NCBI RefSeq assembly: GCF_014656455.1
Contig: NZ_BNCL01000011.1
Coordinates: 1 to 64,000, forward strand
Reading direction: 5' to 3'
Source of the DNA: Paracoccus aerius
GTDB lineage: Bacteria; Pseudomonadota; Alphaproteobacteria; Rhodobacterales; Rhodobacteraceae
Length of the DNA stretch: 64,000 bases
In this document: positions 1-9,359 of the stretch, in pieces
Position numbering within the stretch: position 1 is the first letter of the stretch
How the letters are laid out: each line of letters opens with the position of its first letter
The notes under the pieces: model-generated
What the model was told of the DNA's origin: nothing
Databases searched by the model: none
Seen by the model: only the letters and a program-made list of their open reading frames with translations
Program-made: the position numbers and the translations under genes

Positions 1-28
1 CATGGGCGGCATGGGCGGCATGATGTAA
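1..28 (+). CDS. groL: Chaperonin GroEL, last 8 residues (cut by window start)
   Basis: The frame starting at base 2 reads two Met-Gly-Gly units followed by Met-Met and TAA. A C-terminal Gly-Gly-Met repeat is the hallmark of GroEL, where it forms the flexible tail inside the folding chamber. Only this tip is inside the window. A strong intrinsic terminator follows at 58-88, which fits the end of a groESL operon. Another protein with a GGM tail is possible but less likely. Confidence 0.7.
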
Positions 29-57
29 GCAAACGCCTGCATCAGGAAAAACACGGG

Positions 58-88
58 AAAAGGGCGCCAGAAGGCGCCCTTTTCTTTT
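58..88 (+). terminator. Intrinsic terminator after groEL
   Basis: An 11-bp perfect stem (58-68 with 73-83) closes on an AGAA loop. A-rich bases precede the stem and a T-rich tract with one C follows it. It ends the transcript whose last gene is the GroEL tip. Confidence 0.85.
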
Positions 89-153
89 GCCCGCTAACCC
101 CCTGTTCAGGAATCCGCTGTATCGGATGGTCATGAACCCTGCAGGGATGTTCC

Positions 154-426
154 ATGAACCGTTTTCTCGCACTGCTGATCCTGACGGCCTTGGGTCTTGC
201 CGGCCCTGCGCGCGCCTGCAGCACCAGCGGCAGCAGCACCTTTTGCGCAGATGGCTGGGTCGCGCAGACCGTCGAGCCGCGCCGCCCCGGCGGCGCAGAC
301 ATCGGTGCCGATGCCGGCTATGGCGACGGCAGCGGCATGGAACCGGGATCGTTTGCGGAGGGCGTTTATGTCGAGGGGGCGGTTGTCGTGGAAGAGCCGC
401 CCCTTGAAGTCGAGGGCCAGTTGTAG
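154..426 (+). CDS. Small secreted protein, function unknown
   Basis: This is a 90-residue product with a clear signal peptide. The N-terminus is MNRF, residues 5-16 are hydrophobic, and cleavage is likely after the Ala-Arg-Ala at about residue 21. The mature part starts with Cys, carries a second Cys near residue 31 and ends in an acidic Val/Glu-rich tail. A Shine-Dalgarno-like AGGGA lies about 7 bases before the ATG. The ARAC context is not a good lipobox, so I favour export by Sec with ordinary cleavage. I do not recognise a family. It is a stand-alone gene between the groEL terminator and a convergent membrane gene. Confidence 0.6.
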   Translation: MNRFLALLILTALGLAGPARACSTSGSSTFCADGWVAQTVEPRRPGGADIGADAGYGDGSGMEPGSFAEGVYVEGAVVVEEPPLEVEGQL

Positions 427-563
427 CCGCAGGCGCCATGAGCCGGCACGGGCGGCAGCGGCACAACGGCACCAAAGGCCTTTGGCCAGAAGGGCAGCTC
501 AACGGAAAGGCTGGATCCAGCAGAAATGCCAGGCCCGGCCATTCTGACTGTGGACCCCGTCTT

Positions 564-941
564 TCAGGAAGACTCGTCCTTTTCCAGATGGGTCAATTCC
601 CTTTCCAGGAAGAACGAGATCAGCGACCGGATCGTCACAAGCCCGCCAAGCAGCAGGATGTTTTCGGCGTTCAGGTGCAGCATGGTGCGGATCAGGTCGG
701 CCACGATCAGAACCTCTAGCCCCGACAGGATGTGGCGGCCCAGCGTCAGTCGGCCGAGGTTCAGGCGGTGGCCGCGTTCATGGCCCTCGCATGCCCTGGC
801 CTCGCCCGAGGCGAAGGCGCGGACGGCTTGAACCAGCCCCGCGATCAGGATGAGGATCGCGAACAACTCGATGACGACCACCATCCATTCGAAAGCCGGC
901 GTCAGCGGGCCAAGATGATCGGATAGCGAAAAGGTTTCCAT
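564..941 (-). CDS. DUF1622 family inner-membrane protein
   Basis: The 125-residue product has three hydrophobic spans (about 17-40, 70-88 and 92-112). An Arg/His-rich cytoplasmic loop separates the first two. The arrangement and the 'LEVLIVADLIRT' type motif match DUF1622 membrane proteins, whose function is unknown. I chose the ATG at 941 because an AGGA lies 8 bases upstream. The open frame runs on to 1121, but that extension would enter the divergent ferritin-like gene and has no membrane-protein character. The gene shares its upstream region with the ferritin-like gene at 1072. Confidence 0.75.
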   Translation of the reverse strand: METFSLSDHLGPLTPAFEWMVVVIELFAILILIAGLVQAVRAFASGEARACEGHERGHRLNLGRLTLGRHILSGLEVLIVADLIRTMLHLNAENILLLGGLVTIRSLISFFLERELTHLEKDESS

Positions 942-1071
942 AGGCGTGATCCTGTCGTTCAAGCAGCCCGAGCGGCCCGTCCTGTCGGAACCAACGGCGG
1001 CGGCCAAAGGTTCAGCCCGCAGACAACCAACGCAGACACCCAACGCAGACAGCAACCGAAGCGAGGCAAGC

Positions 1072-1521
1072 ATGGCTACCACCGTCGGCACTGAAGACAA
1101 TATCCGCGACCTGGTCCGCAACCTGATCCTGCTGGAACATGATGCGATCGCGGCCTATGAATCCACCATCGAGCGCCTGTCGGACGCCACCCTGTCCCAG
1201 CAGGTCGAGGCGTTCCGGAGGGATCACCTGCAGCATCTCGAGGTTCTTCAGGAAATGGCCGCCGAGACCGGGGCCGAGGCACCGCAGGAAGGCGACATGA
1301 AGCAGATGCTGACCACCGGCAAGATCGCCCTGGCGGATCTGTTCGGCGACGGGGCCATCCTGAAGGCGATGGCCACCAACGAAAACGACACCGTGACCGC
1401 CTATGAGCGCGCCTCGGCCCATCCCGACGCCATCGAGAAGTCGCGCGCCTTCTTCCAGAAGGCCCTGGCGGACGAACAGCACCATCGCGAATGGATGGTG
1501 CGCACGTCAGAGGCCATTTAG
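1072..1521 (+). CDS. Ferritin-like four-helix-bundle protein (DUF2383/DUF892 type)
   Basis: The product has 149 residues and is all-helical. Glu22 and Glu30 in the EHDAIAAYE segment, His52/His55, Glu104/Glu112 and the late DEQHH segment (about 134-138) are spaced like di-iron ligands of a ferritin-like bundle. This family is often linked to oxidative or general stress, but a specific role cannot be read here. The ATG at 1072 has a GAGG about 6 bases upstream. The frame is open back to 946, but the extra 42 residues look non-coding. The upstream region carries a 13-base tandem duplication (about 1028-1053). It is divergent from the DUF1622 gene. Confidence 0.75.
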   Translation: MATTVGTEDNIRDLVRNLILLEHDAIAAYESTIERLSDATLSQQVEAFRRDHLQHLEVLQEMAAETGAEAPQEGDMKQMLTTGKIALADLFGDGAILKAMATNENDTVTAYERASAHPDAIEKSRAFFQKALADEQHHREWMVRTSEAI

Positions 1522-1564
1522 GCCGAACAACCAACGCGTCCGGCCCCGGGCCCGGGCGCGCTTC

Positions 1565-3091
1565 TCAGACGAAGACCGGCTCGACCTCCAGGGCGCTGCA
1601 CAGCGACCGGAAGCGGGATTCGGCCACCTCTCCCATCAGCTTTCGCCCGGTCGCGGTCAGTTGCAGGCGCAACTGCCGGTCCTTCATGACCAGCTTGCCC
1701 GCATCCGCAGGATCATCAAGCGCCAGCATCGCACCAAAGCGCATGGCCTTGCCCAGCACCTCGGCCTCCTTGATCTGGGCGTCGTCCAGCAGCTTGAACA
1801 AGGGCGCCATGGGCGAATTTGCCCGGCTGTTCTTGTAGCGGTGCAGCAGCGCGAGGCCCAGGAAAACCCGTTCCGGATGGGACAGCGCCGCCATGTTGGC
1901 ACGGGTCACGTTGTCGAAGCAGGCCTCGGCGCGATAGTCGGGATGGGCGCGCCAGCTTGTGTCATGCAAAAGGCAGGCAGCGCGGACAAGGCGGTCGCGT
2001 TCCGGCGGCAGGTCCTCGAACAGCGGCAGCAGGAAGTGATACAGCTTCTTGCCCGATCCCGGCATCCGCGCCATCTGGCGTTCGGTGAAGCGGGCGGCCT
2101 CGATCAGCGGGTCGCGCTTGCGCAGGCTGTCGGGCATCTGCTCGTAAAGCAGCCCTTCGCGGATGCCATAGCTGCTGACGGCCAGTTCCTTCGGCTGGAA
2201 CGTTTCGGCAAGTTGCGACAGCACCTGGGCCGCCAGCGGCACCAGTTCCATGCGCGAGTTCGAGATGCCGGTCCGCGCGCGTAGGTCGGCCAGGTCATGG
2301 GCGCCGATCCAGGCAACGGTGTCGGCGACGGCGGAAGGGGTCAGCCGGTATTCGTGCAGCACGGTCATGGGATAGGACACGCGCTCCATGTCCAGCCGGG
2401 CGATCGCGCGCCAGGATCCGCCGACCAGATAGATGCGCTCGTGATGGGTGCCCATCACCTCGGCCAGCCCTGCCATCACCTTCATGATATGCTTGCGCAG
2501 GCCATCCTTGCCGCCGGGAACCTGTTGCAACCGGAAGGGACCAAGCTGTGACGAGACGCGGTTGCCGACCTTGCCGTCCGCGACCTCGGCCAGTTCCATC
2601 GAGTTGCCGCCGATGTCGCAGACCAGCCCTTTCGCATCCGGCCAGCCCAGCAGCACCCCCTGGGCGGACAGCCGCGCCTCTTCCTCGCCGTCGATCACGA
2701 ACATCCTGATGCCGGTCTCGCGTTCGACGCGGGCTTGGAACTCGGGTCCGTCGGCGGCCTCGCGCACGGCGGCGGTGGCCACGCAGGTCAGCGGGTCGAT
2801 GTCCATGCCCTTGGCAAGTGCTGCAAACCGCTGCAGGGCGGCAAAGCCGCGCTCGACCCCCTCGGGGTTCAGGCGGCCGGTCTGCGCCATCTTGGCGCCA
2901 AGGCCCGCCATGACCTTTTCGTTGTAGAAATAGGCGGGCGACCGCGCCGCGCCATCGAAGACGACCATGCGGATCGAGTTCGATCCCACGTCCACCACGC
3001 CCACACGCGACAGGGCGCGCTTGGGAAGGGTTGCGAACATCTTGCCGAAAGGCTCGACCTTCTTGCCGGTCGTCGTGCGCACGCCGTTCAT
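1565..3091 (-). CDS. ppx: Exopolyphosphatase (Ppx/GppA family)
   Basis: The 508-residue enzyme is predicted to release phosphate from the ends of polyphosphate, or to hydrolyse pppGpp. The two ASKHA phosphate-binding segments are visible: VVDVGSNSIRM at about 32-42 and CDIGGNSMEL at 158-167. The C-terminal half has the HD-like helical domain of long Ppx proteins, including LVRAACLLHD. The ATG at 3091 is preceded by AGGAGAGG; the alternative TTG at 3154 overlaps the ppk stop and has no good ribosome site. It is the last gene of the perM-hdaA-ppk-ppx operon, 59 bases after ppk. Ppx and GppA cannot be separated by motif alone, but pairing with ppk favours Ppx. Confidence 0.93.
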   Translation of the reverse strand: MNGVRTTTGKKVEPFGKMFATLPKRALSRVGVVDVGSNSIRMVVFDGAARSPAYFYNEKVMAGLGAKMAQTGRLNPEGVERGFAALQRFAALAKGMDIDPLTCVATAAVREAADGPEFQARVERETGIRMFVIDGEEEARLSAQGVLLGWPDAKGLVCDIGGNSMELAEVADGKVGNRVSSQLGPFRLQQVPGGKDGLRKHIMKVMAGLAEVMGTHHERIYLVGGSWRAIARLDMERVSYPMTVLHEYRLTPSAVADTVAWIGAHDLADLRARTGISNSRMELVPLAAQVLSQLAETFQPKELAVSSYGIREGLLYEQMPDSLRKRDPLIEAARFTERQMARMPGSGKKLYHFLLPLFEDLPPERDRLVRAACLLHDTSWRAHPDYRAEACFDNVTRANMAALSHPERVFLGLALLHRYKNSRANSPMAPLFKLLDDAQIKEAEVLGKAMRFGAMLALDDPADAGKLVMKDRQLRLQLTATGRKLMGEVAESRFRSLCSALEVEPVFV

Positions 3092-3150
3092 CCCCGCCTC
3101 TCCTGCTGGGCTCGCATTGCGGCCGTTAATGACCCGACCGGGCGGCCGGG

Positions 3151-5316
3151 TCAATCATTCGAATGGGTCAGTGCCGGAACGTCCCCGGCGCCCGCCGTGC
3201 CCCGGCCGGACAGTGACGGATGATCCATGAAGAAGCGGTGACAGTTGAACAGGTCGTCGCGCCCCTCGGGAAGATAGCGCACGAAGCGGCCATCGGGTTG
3301 CAACAGCCAGCTTTGCGCCTCGTCCGCCATGTTGGCGGCCATGATCTGGCTGACGATCTGCGCCTTGACGGTGTCGTTCACGCATTCGACCAAGGTTTCC
3401 ACCCGCCGGTTCAGGTTGCGGTCCATCCAGTCTGCCGAGCTGATGAAGACCCGCGCCCGCTTCGAGGGCAGGCCGAAGCCGTTGCCGAAGCAGACGATGC
3501 GCGAATGTTCCAGGTATCGCCCGACGATGGACTTGACGCGGATGTTTTCCGACAGGCCCCGGATGCCCGGCCGGATGCCGCATATGCCGCGCACCACAAG
3601 GCTGATCTTCACCCCCGCGGCACTGGCCGCGTAAAGCGCGTCGATCACGTCCTTTTCGATCAGCGAGTTCATCTTGGCCCAGATTGCCGCAGGCCGCCCC
3701 TGCCGCGACAGTTCGGCCTCGCGCGCGATCAGGGAGATCAGCCGGTCCTTGAGATCGATGGGCGAGATGGAAATGTTTTCCAGCCCGGCTGGCTGCACGT
3801 AACCGGACAGGTAGTTGAAGACCTTGGTCGCGTCCCGGCCAAGCGCCGGGTCACAGGTGAACAGCGACAGGTCGGTATAGATGCGCGCGGTGATCGGGTG
3901 ATAGTTGCCGGTTCCGTAATGGGTATAGGTGACCAGGTTGTCCCCTTCGCGCCGAACGACCGTGCTGATCTTGGCATGGGTCTTGTAGTTCACGAAGCCA
4001 TAGACGACATGGGCGCCTGCCCGTTCAAGCCGGCGTGACTGGCGGATGTTCGCGGCCTCGTCGAAGCGGGCCTTGAGTTCGACAAGCGCCGTGACCGACT
4101 TGCCGGATTCCGCAGCCTCGCAGAGGGCGTCGACGATGGGGCTGTCGCGGCTGGTGCGATACAGCGTCTGCTTGATCGCCAGCACGTTCGGATCGCGCGC
4201 GGCCTGGGCAAGGAAGCGCACCACCATGTCGAAGGTTTCATAGGGATGGTGCAGCAGCATGTCCTTCTGCTTGATGGCCGAGAACATGTCCCCGTCATGG
4301 TCCTGCACCCGTTCGGGAACGCGCGGCGTGAAGGCGGGCCACAGAAGGTCGCGCCGGCTGTCCAGCACCAGTTCGGACAGGTCCGCCACGCCCAGCAGCC
4401 CCTCGACCTCGATCACCTCGTCGGGGCCGACCTCAAGCTCCTCCATGATCAGGCGGCGCAGGCGGTCGGGCGCGCCGCGCGTGATCTTCAGCCGGATGAC
4501 GCTGCCGCGGCGGCGCCGCTTCAGCGCGGTTTCGAATTCGCGGACCAGATCCTCGGCTTCTTCCTCGACCTCAAGGTCGCTGTCGCGCAACACGCGGAAG
4601 GCGCAATGGCCCGTGTCGCGATAGCCGGGGAACAGCGAGGACAGGTGCATCAGCAACAGATCTTCCAGCCGCAGGAAGCGTTCGCCGCCCGGCAGGGGCA
4701 CGAAACGCGTCAACTGCGCGGGGATGGGCAAAAGCGCCTGCATCTGCCGCCCGTCGGTTTCGCGCGCCAGTTCCAGCGCCAGCGAAAAGCCGGCATTGGG
4801 AATGAAGGGAAAGGGATGCGCCGGGTCGATGGCCAAGGGCGAGAGGACCGGGAAAACCTTGCGCTCGAAATGGTCGTGCAGGAACTCCTCCTCGGCGCGG
4901 GTCAGGCGGGACCGGGACAGGATGACGATGCCCGCTTCCTCCATCTCGCGACGGATGCGGTTCCAGACGCCCTGCTGCGCGCCCATCAGGCGGCGGGCGT
5001 CGGCGTTGATCATCGCTAATTGTTCCGCAGGCGTCAGCCCGTCGTCCGAAGGCGTGGCGTTCCCCTCGCGCACCAGTTCGCGCAGGCCCGCGACGCGGAC
5101 GGTGTAAAACTCGTCCAGGTTGGTGGCGCTGATCGACACGAAGCGCAGCCGTTCCAGCAGGGGCACGCGGGGATTGCGCGCCTCGTCCAGGACGCGCCAG
5201 TTGAAGGACAGCCAGCTGATTTCCCGGTTGAAGAAGCGCGAGCCGTCCTGGGGAACCCCCTCGGGCAGATCCTGGGGTTCGGGAAAGGGTGTCCGAAGGA
5301 AATCAGCTTGCGTCAT
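3151..5316 (-). CDS. ppk1: Polyphosphate kinase 1
   Basis: The 721-residue enzyme makes polyphosphate reversibly from ATP. It has the PPK1 N-terminal signature FFNREISWLSFNWRVL, the catalytic-His region YTHYGTGNYHP, and a second His in YLEHSRI, with the PLD-like C-terminal domains between and after them. Length is normal for PPK1. The ATG at 5316 follows an AGGA with good spacing and overlaps the hdaA stop by 14 bases, suggesting translational coupling. The open frame continues upstream only as an out-of-frame shadow of hdaA. The next gene is ppx, so synthesis and degradation of polyphosphate are co-transcribed. Confidence 0.97.
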   Translation of the reverse strand: MTQADFLRTPFPEPQDLPEGVPQDGSRFFNREISWLSFNWRVLDEARNPRVPLLERLRFVSISATNLDEFYTVRVAGLRELVREGNATPSDDGLTPAEQLAMINADARRLMGAQQGVWNRIRREMEEAGIVILSRSRLTRAEEEFLHDHFERKVFPVLSPLAIDPAHPFPFIPNAGFSLALELARETDGRQMQALLPIPAQLTRFVPLPGGERFLRLEDLLLMHLSSLFPGYRDTGHCAFRVLRDSDLEVEEEAEDLVREFETALKRRRRGSVIRLKITRGAPDRLRRLIMEELEVGPDEVIEVEGLLGVADLSELVLDSRRDLLWPAFTPRVPERVQDHDGDMFSAIKQKDMLLHHPYETFDMVVRFLAQAARDPNVLAIKQTLYRTSRDSPIVDALCEAAESGKSVTALVELKARFDEAANIRQSRRLERAGAHVVYGFVNYKTHAKISTVVRREGDNLVTYTHYGTGNYHPITARIYTDLSLFTCDPALGRDATKVFNYLSGYVQPAGLENISISPIDLKDRLISLIAREAELSRQGRPAAIWAKMNSLIEKDVIDALYAASAAGVKISLVVRGICGIRPGIRGLSENIRVKSIVGRYLEHSRIVCFGNGFGLPSKRARVFISSADWMDRNLNRRVETLVECVNDTVKAQIVSQIMAANMADEAQSWLLQPDGRFVRYLPEGRDDLFNCHRFFMDHPSLSGRGTAGAGDVPALTHSND

Positions 5317-6037
5317 GGTCCTGACTTTCAGGGAACAGGTGGGAGTCGGGTTCGGAAAGCCGGGCCAGCAGTTCGGCGGCAAGGCGGCGGGTGATCGGGC
5401 GCTTGTCGGCCATGGCGGCCTGATCGACGGCGGCCACAAGCTGGCGGGCCAGCCCCAGGTCGCGCGGCATGTGCAGGACAAGCCAGTCGATCAGGTCGGC
5501 AGGCACCGCCTGCTGGCGGTCGGCGAACAGCTTGACCAGCACGGCGGCCAGCAGCGATTCATCGGGCGGCATCAGCCGGACCTGGGGCATCGCGTCCATG
5601 CGCGACCGCAGGTCCGGCAGCACCAGCCCCCAGTCGCGCGGCGGCGTGCGGGCGGTCAGCAGCAGCAGGCAGTCGCGCGGCGCACACAGGTTCCACAGGT
5701 GGAACAGCGCCTGTTCCGCCCCTGCCGCGCGGCCCGCCCGGTCGGCATCCTCGATCACAAGGGCCCCGCCTTCCGTCGCAAGCCCATCCGCCGCGTCCGG
5801 CCGCAGCGCCGAGGCCTTCATGCGCCGCGCGCCGTTCTCGGCGGCCCAGAAGGCCGCCAGATGCGACTTGCCCGCGCCTTCCGGCCCGATCAGCAGCATC
5901 CGCCCCTGCGGCCAGTCCTGCGGGGCATCCAGGGCCGCAAGCGCGGCGCGGTTGGCGGATGCTGGCAGGAAGTCGGCGCGCGAATGGGCGGGCGGCGTGG
6001 TCAGATCCAGGGTCAGCTGGCGGGACGTGACGGTCAT
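5303..6037 (-). CDS. hdaA: DnaA regulatory inactivator homologue HdaA
   Basis: This 244-residue protein resembles a DnaA AAA+ domain without the DNA-binding domain. Residues 7-12 (QLTLDL) fit the clamp-binding motif with which Hda proteins attach to the DnaN sliding clamp. The P-loop GPEGAGKS is at 51-58 and a Walker-B-like LVIEDAD follows. Hda bound to the clamp stimulates ATP hydrolysis by DnaA and prevents re-initiation; in Caulobacter HdaA does this. It lies 10 bases after the perM-like gene and overlaps ppk, an arrangement common in alphaproteobacteria. The start is the first ATG after the upstream stop. Confidence 0.9.
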   Translation of the reverse strand: MTVTSRQLTLDLTTPPAHSRADFLPASANRAALAALDAPQDWPQGRMLLIGPEGAGKSHLAAFWAAENGARRMKASALRPDAADGLATEGGALVIEDADRAGRAAGAEQALFHLWNLCAPRDCLLLLTARTPPRDWGLVLPDLRSRMDAMPQVRLMPPDESLLAAVLVKLFADRQQAVPADLIDWLVLHMPRDLGLARQLVAAVDQAAMADKRPITRRLAAELLARLSEPDSHLFPESQDHDAS

Positions 6038-6047
6038 CGGGCGGCGG

Positions 6048-7265
6048 TCACGCTTCTGGTTCGGGATGCCGGCGCGACATTTCCTCGCGCATGATCTCGA
6101 TCTGGCCCTGGGCGCGGTTCTGGTCGGCGCGGATGCGCGCCTCGCGAATGGAACTGGCGACGGTGCCTTCCGGCACGATCTCGACCAGCATCGGCTGGCC
6201 GGGATCGGGGGGAAGCGCCTGGCCCGTGAACAGCGCGCTTTCCTGATACCGCTGCGTCAGGAACCGCCCGATCACCCCAAGGGCCGCGGCCAGCGGCACG
6301 GCCATGACCATGCCGACAAAGCCGAACAGCGCGCCGAAGACCGACAAGGCCAGCAGCAGCCAGACCGGATGCAGCCCGACATGGTGCCCCACGATCTTGG
6401 GTTGCAGATAATTGCCCTCGACGATCTGGCCGATGGCGAAGATCGCGATCACAAGCCCGATCCACAGCGGGTCGCCCCAGAAGCTGAACAGGGCGACGCC
6501 GATGGCCGTTGCCCCGCCGATCAGCACGCCGACATAGGGGATGAAGGACAGCATCGCGGCCATGATGCCGATGAAGAAGCCGAATGGCAGGCCCACGATC
6601 ATCAGGCCGATGGAATACCAGGTGCCCAGGATCAGGATCACCAGTCCCTGCCCGCGCACAAAGCCCGACAGCGCCTCATCGATTTCCCGCGACAGGCGGC
6701 GCAGGGTGGGGGCGTGTTCGCGCGGCAGCAGCGTGTCGATGCGGTCAACCAGGTGATCCCAGTCCAGCAGCAGGTAGAAGGCCACGACCGGCACGATCAC
6801 CAGGATCGCGATGGCGCTGATGATGCCGCCCACCGAAGACAGCAGGCTCGACGCGACGGTTCCCATCTGTTCGCCCATGGCCGCGCCCAGGTCGGTCAGG
6901 GCAGTGCCGATATCGCCATTCGCGGGCAAAAGCTCGGGGAAGCGGGCGGACAGGAACAGCCGGCCCTGCTCGATCATCTCGGGCGCGGTCTCGATCAGCG
7001 AGGTTGCCTGGCGCAGCATGATCGGCACCACCAGCAGGACCACCCCGGCAAAGGCCAGCACGGCGATCACGGTGATGACTACGACCGACATGACCCGCGA
7101 CAGGCCCGACCGTTCCAGCCGATCGGCCACCGGGTCCAGCAGATAGGCCACGCCCGCGCCCAGGATGAAGGGCAGGATCGCCTGGCCCAGCAGCCACATC
7201 GCCAGCAGCAGCGTCACCGCAGCCACCCCCCACCACATCAGCTGCTTGTGTATCGGTATGCGCAT
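6048..7265 (-). CDS. AI-2E family (PerM/TqsA-like) membrane transporter
   Basis: The 405-residue integral membrane protein has N-terminal paired helices (about 10-45 and 57-85), a soluble central segment rich in Ala/Glu, and a C-terminal helix cluster including [20 protein letters not shown]. This is the layout of the AI-2E/PerM family. The short C-terminal tail is charged. Substrates are known for only a few members (TqsA with AI-2; others are Na+/H+ antiporter-like), so none is assigned here. It is the first gene of the operon that continues with hdaA, ppk1 and ppx. Confidence 0.88.
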   Translation of the reverse strand: MRIPIHKQLMWWGVAAVTLLLAMWLLGQAILPFILGAGVAYLLDPVADRLERSGLSRVMSVVVITVIAVLAFAGVVLLVVPIMLRQATSLIETAPEMIEQGRLFLSARFPELLPANGDIGTALTDLGAAMGEQMGTVASSLLSSVGGIISAIAILVIVPVVAFYLLLDWDHLVDRIDTLLPREHAPTLRRLSREIDEALSGFVRGQGLVILILGTWYSIGLMIVGLPFGFFIGIMAAMLSFIPYVGVLIGGATAIGVALFSFWGDPLWIGLVIAIFAIGQIVEGNYLQPKIVGHHVGLHPVWLLLALSVFGALFGFVGMVMAVPLAAALGVIGRFLTQRYQESALFTGQALPPDPGQPMLVEIVPEGTVASSIREARIRADQNRAQGQIEIMREEMSRRHPEPEA

Positions 7266-7396
7266 GGCCGGTTCCTGATGCGAGTGTTGGCCCGGAATGT
7301 GAACGCGACAGGCGCCAGTTGCAAGCGGGCGGTTCTTGGCAAGGCAGGACCGATCCGCTAACGGTTTGCGCCGTATACGCTCAAAGGATCCCGCCC

Positions 7397-8758
7397 ATGC
7401 GTTTGTCGCGCTATTTCCTGCCGGTGCTGAAGGAAGACCCGAAAGAGGCGCAGATCGTCAGCCACCGGCTGATGCTGCGCGCCGGAATGATCAAGCAGCA
7501 AACCGCGGGGATCTATTCCTGGCTGCCGCTGGGCTTCAAGGTGCTTCGCCGCGTCGAGCAGATCGTCCACGAGGAACAACAGCGCGCGGGCCACATCCCC
7601 CTGCTGATGCCCACGCTGCAATCGGCCGACCTGTGGCGCGAAAGCGGCCGCTACGACGACTATGGCGAGGAGATGCTGCGCATCCAGGACCGCCACAAGC
7701 GCGACCTGCTGTATGGTCCCACGAACGAGGAGATGATCACCGACATCTTCCGCAGCCATGTGAACAGCTACAAGGACCTGCCGCTGACGCTGTATCACGT
7801 CCAGTGGAAGTTCCGCGACGAGATCCGCCCCCGCTTCGGCGTGATGCGGGGCCGCGAGTTCCTGATGAAGGACGGCTACAACTTCGACCTGACCAAGGAA
7901 GACGCGCTGCACGCCTATAACCGCCACCTGGTCAGCTATCTGCGGACCTATGAACGCATGGGCCTGCAGGCCATCCCGATGCGCGCGGACGGCGGCCCGA
8001 TCGGCGGTGATTACACCCATGAATTCCTAGTGCTGGCCGAGACGGGCGAATCCGAGGTCTTCTATGACAGCCAGATCACCGACCTGACCTTCGGCGACCG
8101 GCAGATCAACTATGACAGCGTCGAACAGTGCCAGGCCGTGCTGGAGGAGTTCACCAGCCGCTACGCCCGCACCGACGAGACCCATGACGAAGCCGTCTTC
8201 GCCGAAGTCCCCGAGGAACGCCGCCGCACCGCGCGCGGGATCGAGGTGGGCCAGATCTTCTACTTCGGCACCAAATATTCCGAACCGATGGGCGCCACGG
8301 TCGTCGGCCCGGACGGGCAGCGCGTTCCCGTCCACATGGGCAGCCACGGCATCGGCGTGTCCCGCCTGCTGGGCGCGATCATCGAGGCCAACCACGACGA
8401 TCGCGGCATCGTCTGGCCCGAAGGCGTGACCCCCTTCCACGTCGGCATCGTCAACCTGAAGCAGGGCGACAATTCCACCGACAGCGCCTGCGACGCGATC
8501 TATGCGGAACTGCAGGCGCGTGGCCTCGATCCGCTTTACGACGACCGCGACGACCGGGCGGGGGCCAAGTTCGCCACCATGGATTTGATCGGCCTGCCCT
8601 GGCGGATCACCGTCGGCCCGCGCGGGCTGGCCGCAAACAAGGTCGAACTGACCAACCGCCGCACGGGCGCGACCGAGGAGATGTCACCCAAGGAGGCCAT
8701 CGCCCGGCTGGAACAGGTCTATGCGCCGGTTCTGGGCCTGAAGGTTCAGGACAGGTGA
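7397..8758 (+). CDS. proS: Prolyl-tRNA synthetase, short alphaproteobacterial type
   Basis: The 453-residue class II synthetase charges tRNA-Pro. The N-terminus [18 protein letters not shown] is typical, motif 2 is in [17 protein letters not shown], and the anticodon-binding domain starts after about residue 345. The length shows that the large INS editing domain of the E. coli enzyme is missing, as is normal for alphaproteobacterial ProS. The ATG at 7397 has AGGA 9 bases before it. The open frame extends to 7319, but those residues lack conservation features. The stop overlaps the start of the DUF2937 gene. Confidence 0.97.
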   Translation: MRLSRYFLPVLKEDPKEAQIVSHRLMLRAGMIKQQTAGIYSWLPLGFKVLRRVEQIVHEEQQRAGHIPLLMPTLQSADLWRESGRYDDYGEEMLRIQDRHKRDLLYGPTNEEMITDIFRSHVNSYKDLPLTLYHVQWKFRDEIRPRFGVMRGREFLMKDGYNFDLTKEDALHAYNRHLVSYLRTYERMGLQAIPMRADGGPIGGDYTHEFLVLAETGESEVFYDSQITDLTFGDRQINYDSVEQCQAVLEEFTSRYARTDETHDEAVFAEVPEERRRTARGIEVGQIFYFGTKYSEPMGATVVGPDGQRVPVHMGSHGIGVSRLLGAIIEANHDDRGIVWPEGVTPFHVGIVNLKQGDNSTDSACDAIYAELQARGLDPLYDDRDDRAGAKFATMDLIGLPWRITVGPRGLAANKVELTNRRTGATEEMSPKEAIARLEQVYAPVLGLKVQDR

Positions 8759-9246
8759 TCGGACTTCTGCGGCTGGCGGTGGCGGTCTGCCTTGCCATCG
8801 CCTTGTCGCAGTTCCCGGCCTTTTCGGACCAGTATGTCCAGCGGCTTGGCGGGCAGGTCGATGCGCTGTCCCGCGTTGCCGCCCAGTTCGACGCCAGCGC
8901 CCGGGCCGCCGGGCTGACCCGCGACCAAGCCCTGGCGGATCTGTCGGGCAGCGCCTTTCGCGACGCACACCAGTCCAACATGCGCGAGGTCTTCGTCCGC
9001 CTGGACCGGGCGAGCGCGGACCTGCAGATGCTGCGGATCGCCGGGCCGCTGGAACGGATGCTGCTGCCTCACCGGCTGCGCGACGCGGAAACCCTGGCCG
9101 CGACCTGGGGCGACTTCCGGCCCGCGATCCCCGTGACGGTTGCGGGCCTTTGGGCGGCGGGGATCGGGCTGGTGCTGGGATGGCTGCTGACTGCCCTGCC
9201 CGGCCTGCTGTTCAGGCGCCCGCAGGACCGCCTCGGCTGGCGTTGA
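8755..9246 (+). CDS. DUF2937 family membrane protein
   Basis: The 163-residue protein has a hydrophobic N-terminal segment (about 2-20) that could be a signal anchor. A helical extracytoplasmic stretch follows, then a second membrane span at about 125-153 and a basic tail. This two-helix layout and the [14 protein letters not shown] segment match DUF2937, of unknown function. It starts with GTG inside the proS stop (GTGA overlap), so its translation is probably coupled to proS. No known partner is implied by the neighbourhood. Confidence 0.75.
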   Translation: MIGLLRLAVAVCLAIALSQFPAFSDQYVQRLGGQVDALSRVAAQFDASARAAGLTRDQALADLSGSAFRDAHQSNMREVFVRLDRASADLQMLRIAGPLERMLLPHRLRDAETLAATWGDFRPAIPVTVAGLWAAGIGLVLGWLLTALPGLLFRRPQDRLGWR

Positions 9247-9359
9247 CCATGCGTCACCAGCCTGAAAAGGCAAGGATTGTTGATATTATCCTGCTTTTCT
9301 TTTGAACAGGGCGCTTCTAACGTGCGGCGCAGGACATTGTTCCAACTGGGAGACAATCA

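Noticed and set aside
1028-1053. 13-base tandem duplication before the ferritin-like gene
   Set aside because: Only two copies, no larger array and no known motif; probably a chance slippage.
5469-7361. 630-codon open frame on the plus strand
   Set aside because: It runs antisense across hdaA and the perM-like gene and shows low-complexity Gln/Arg/Asp composition.
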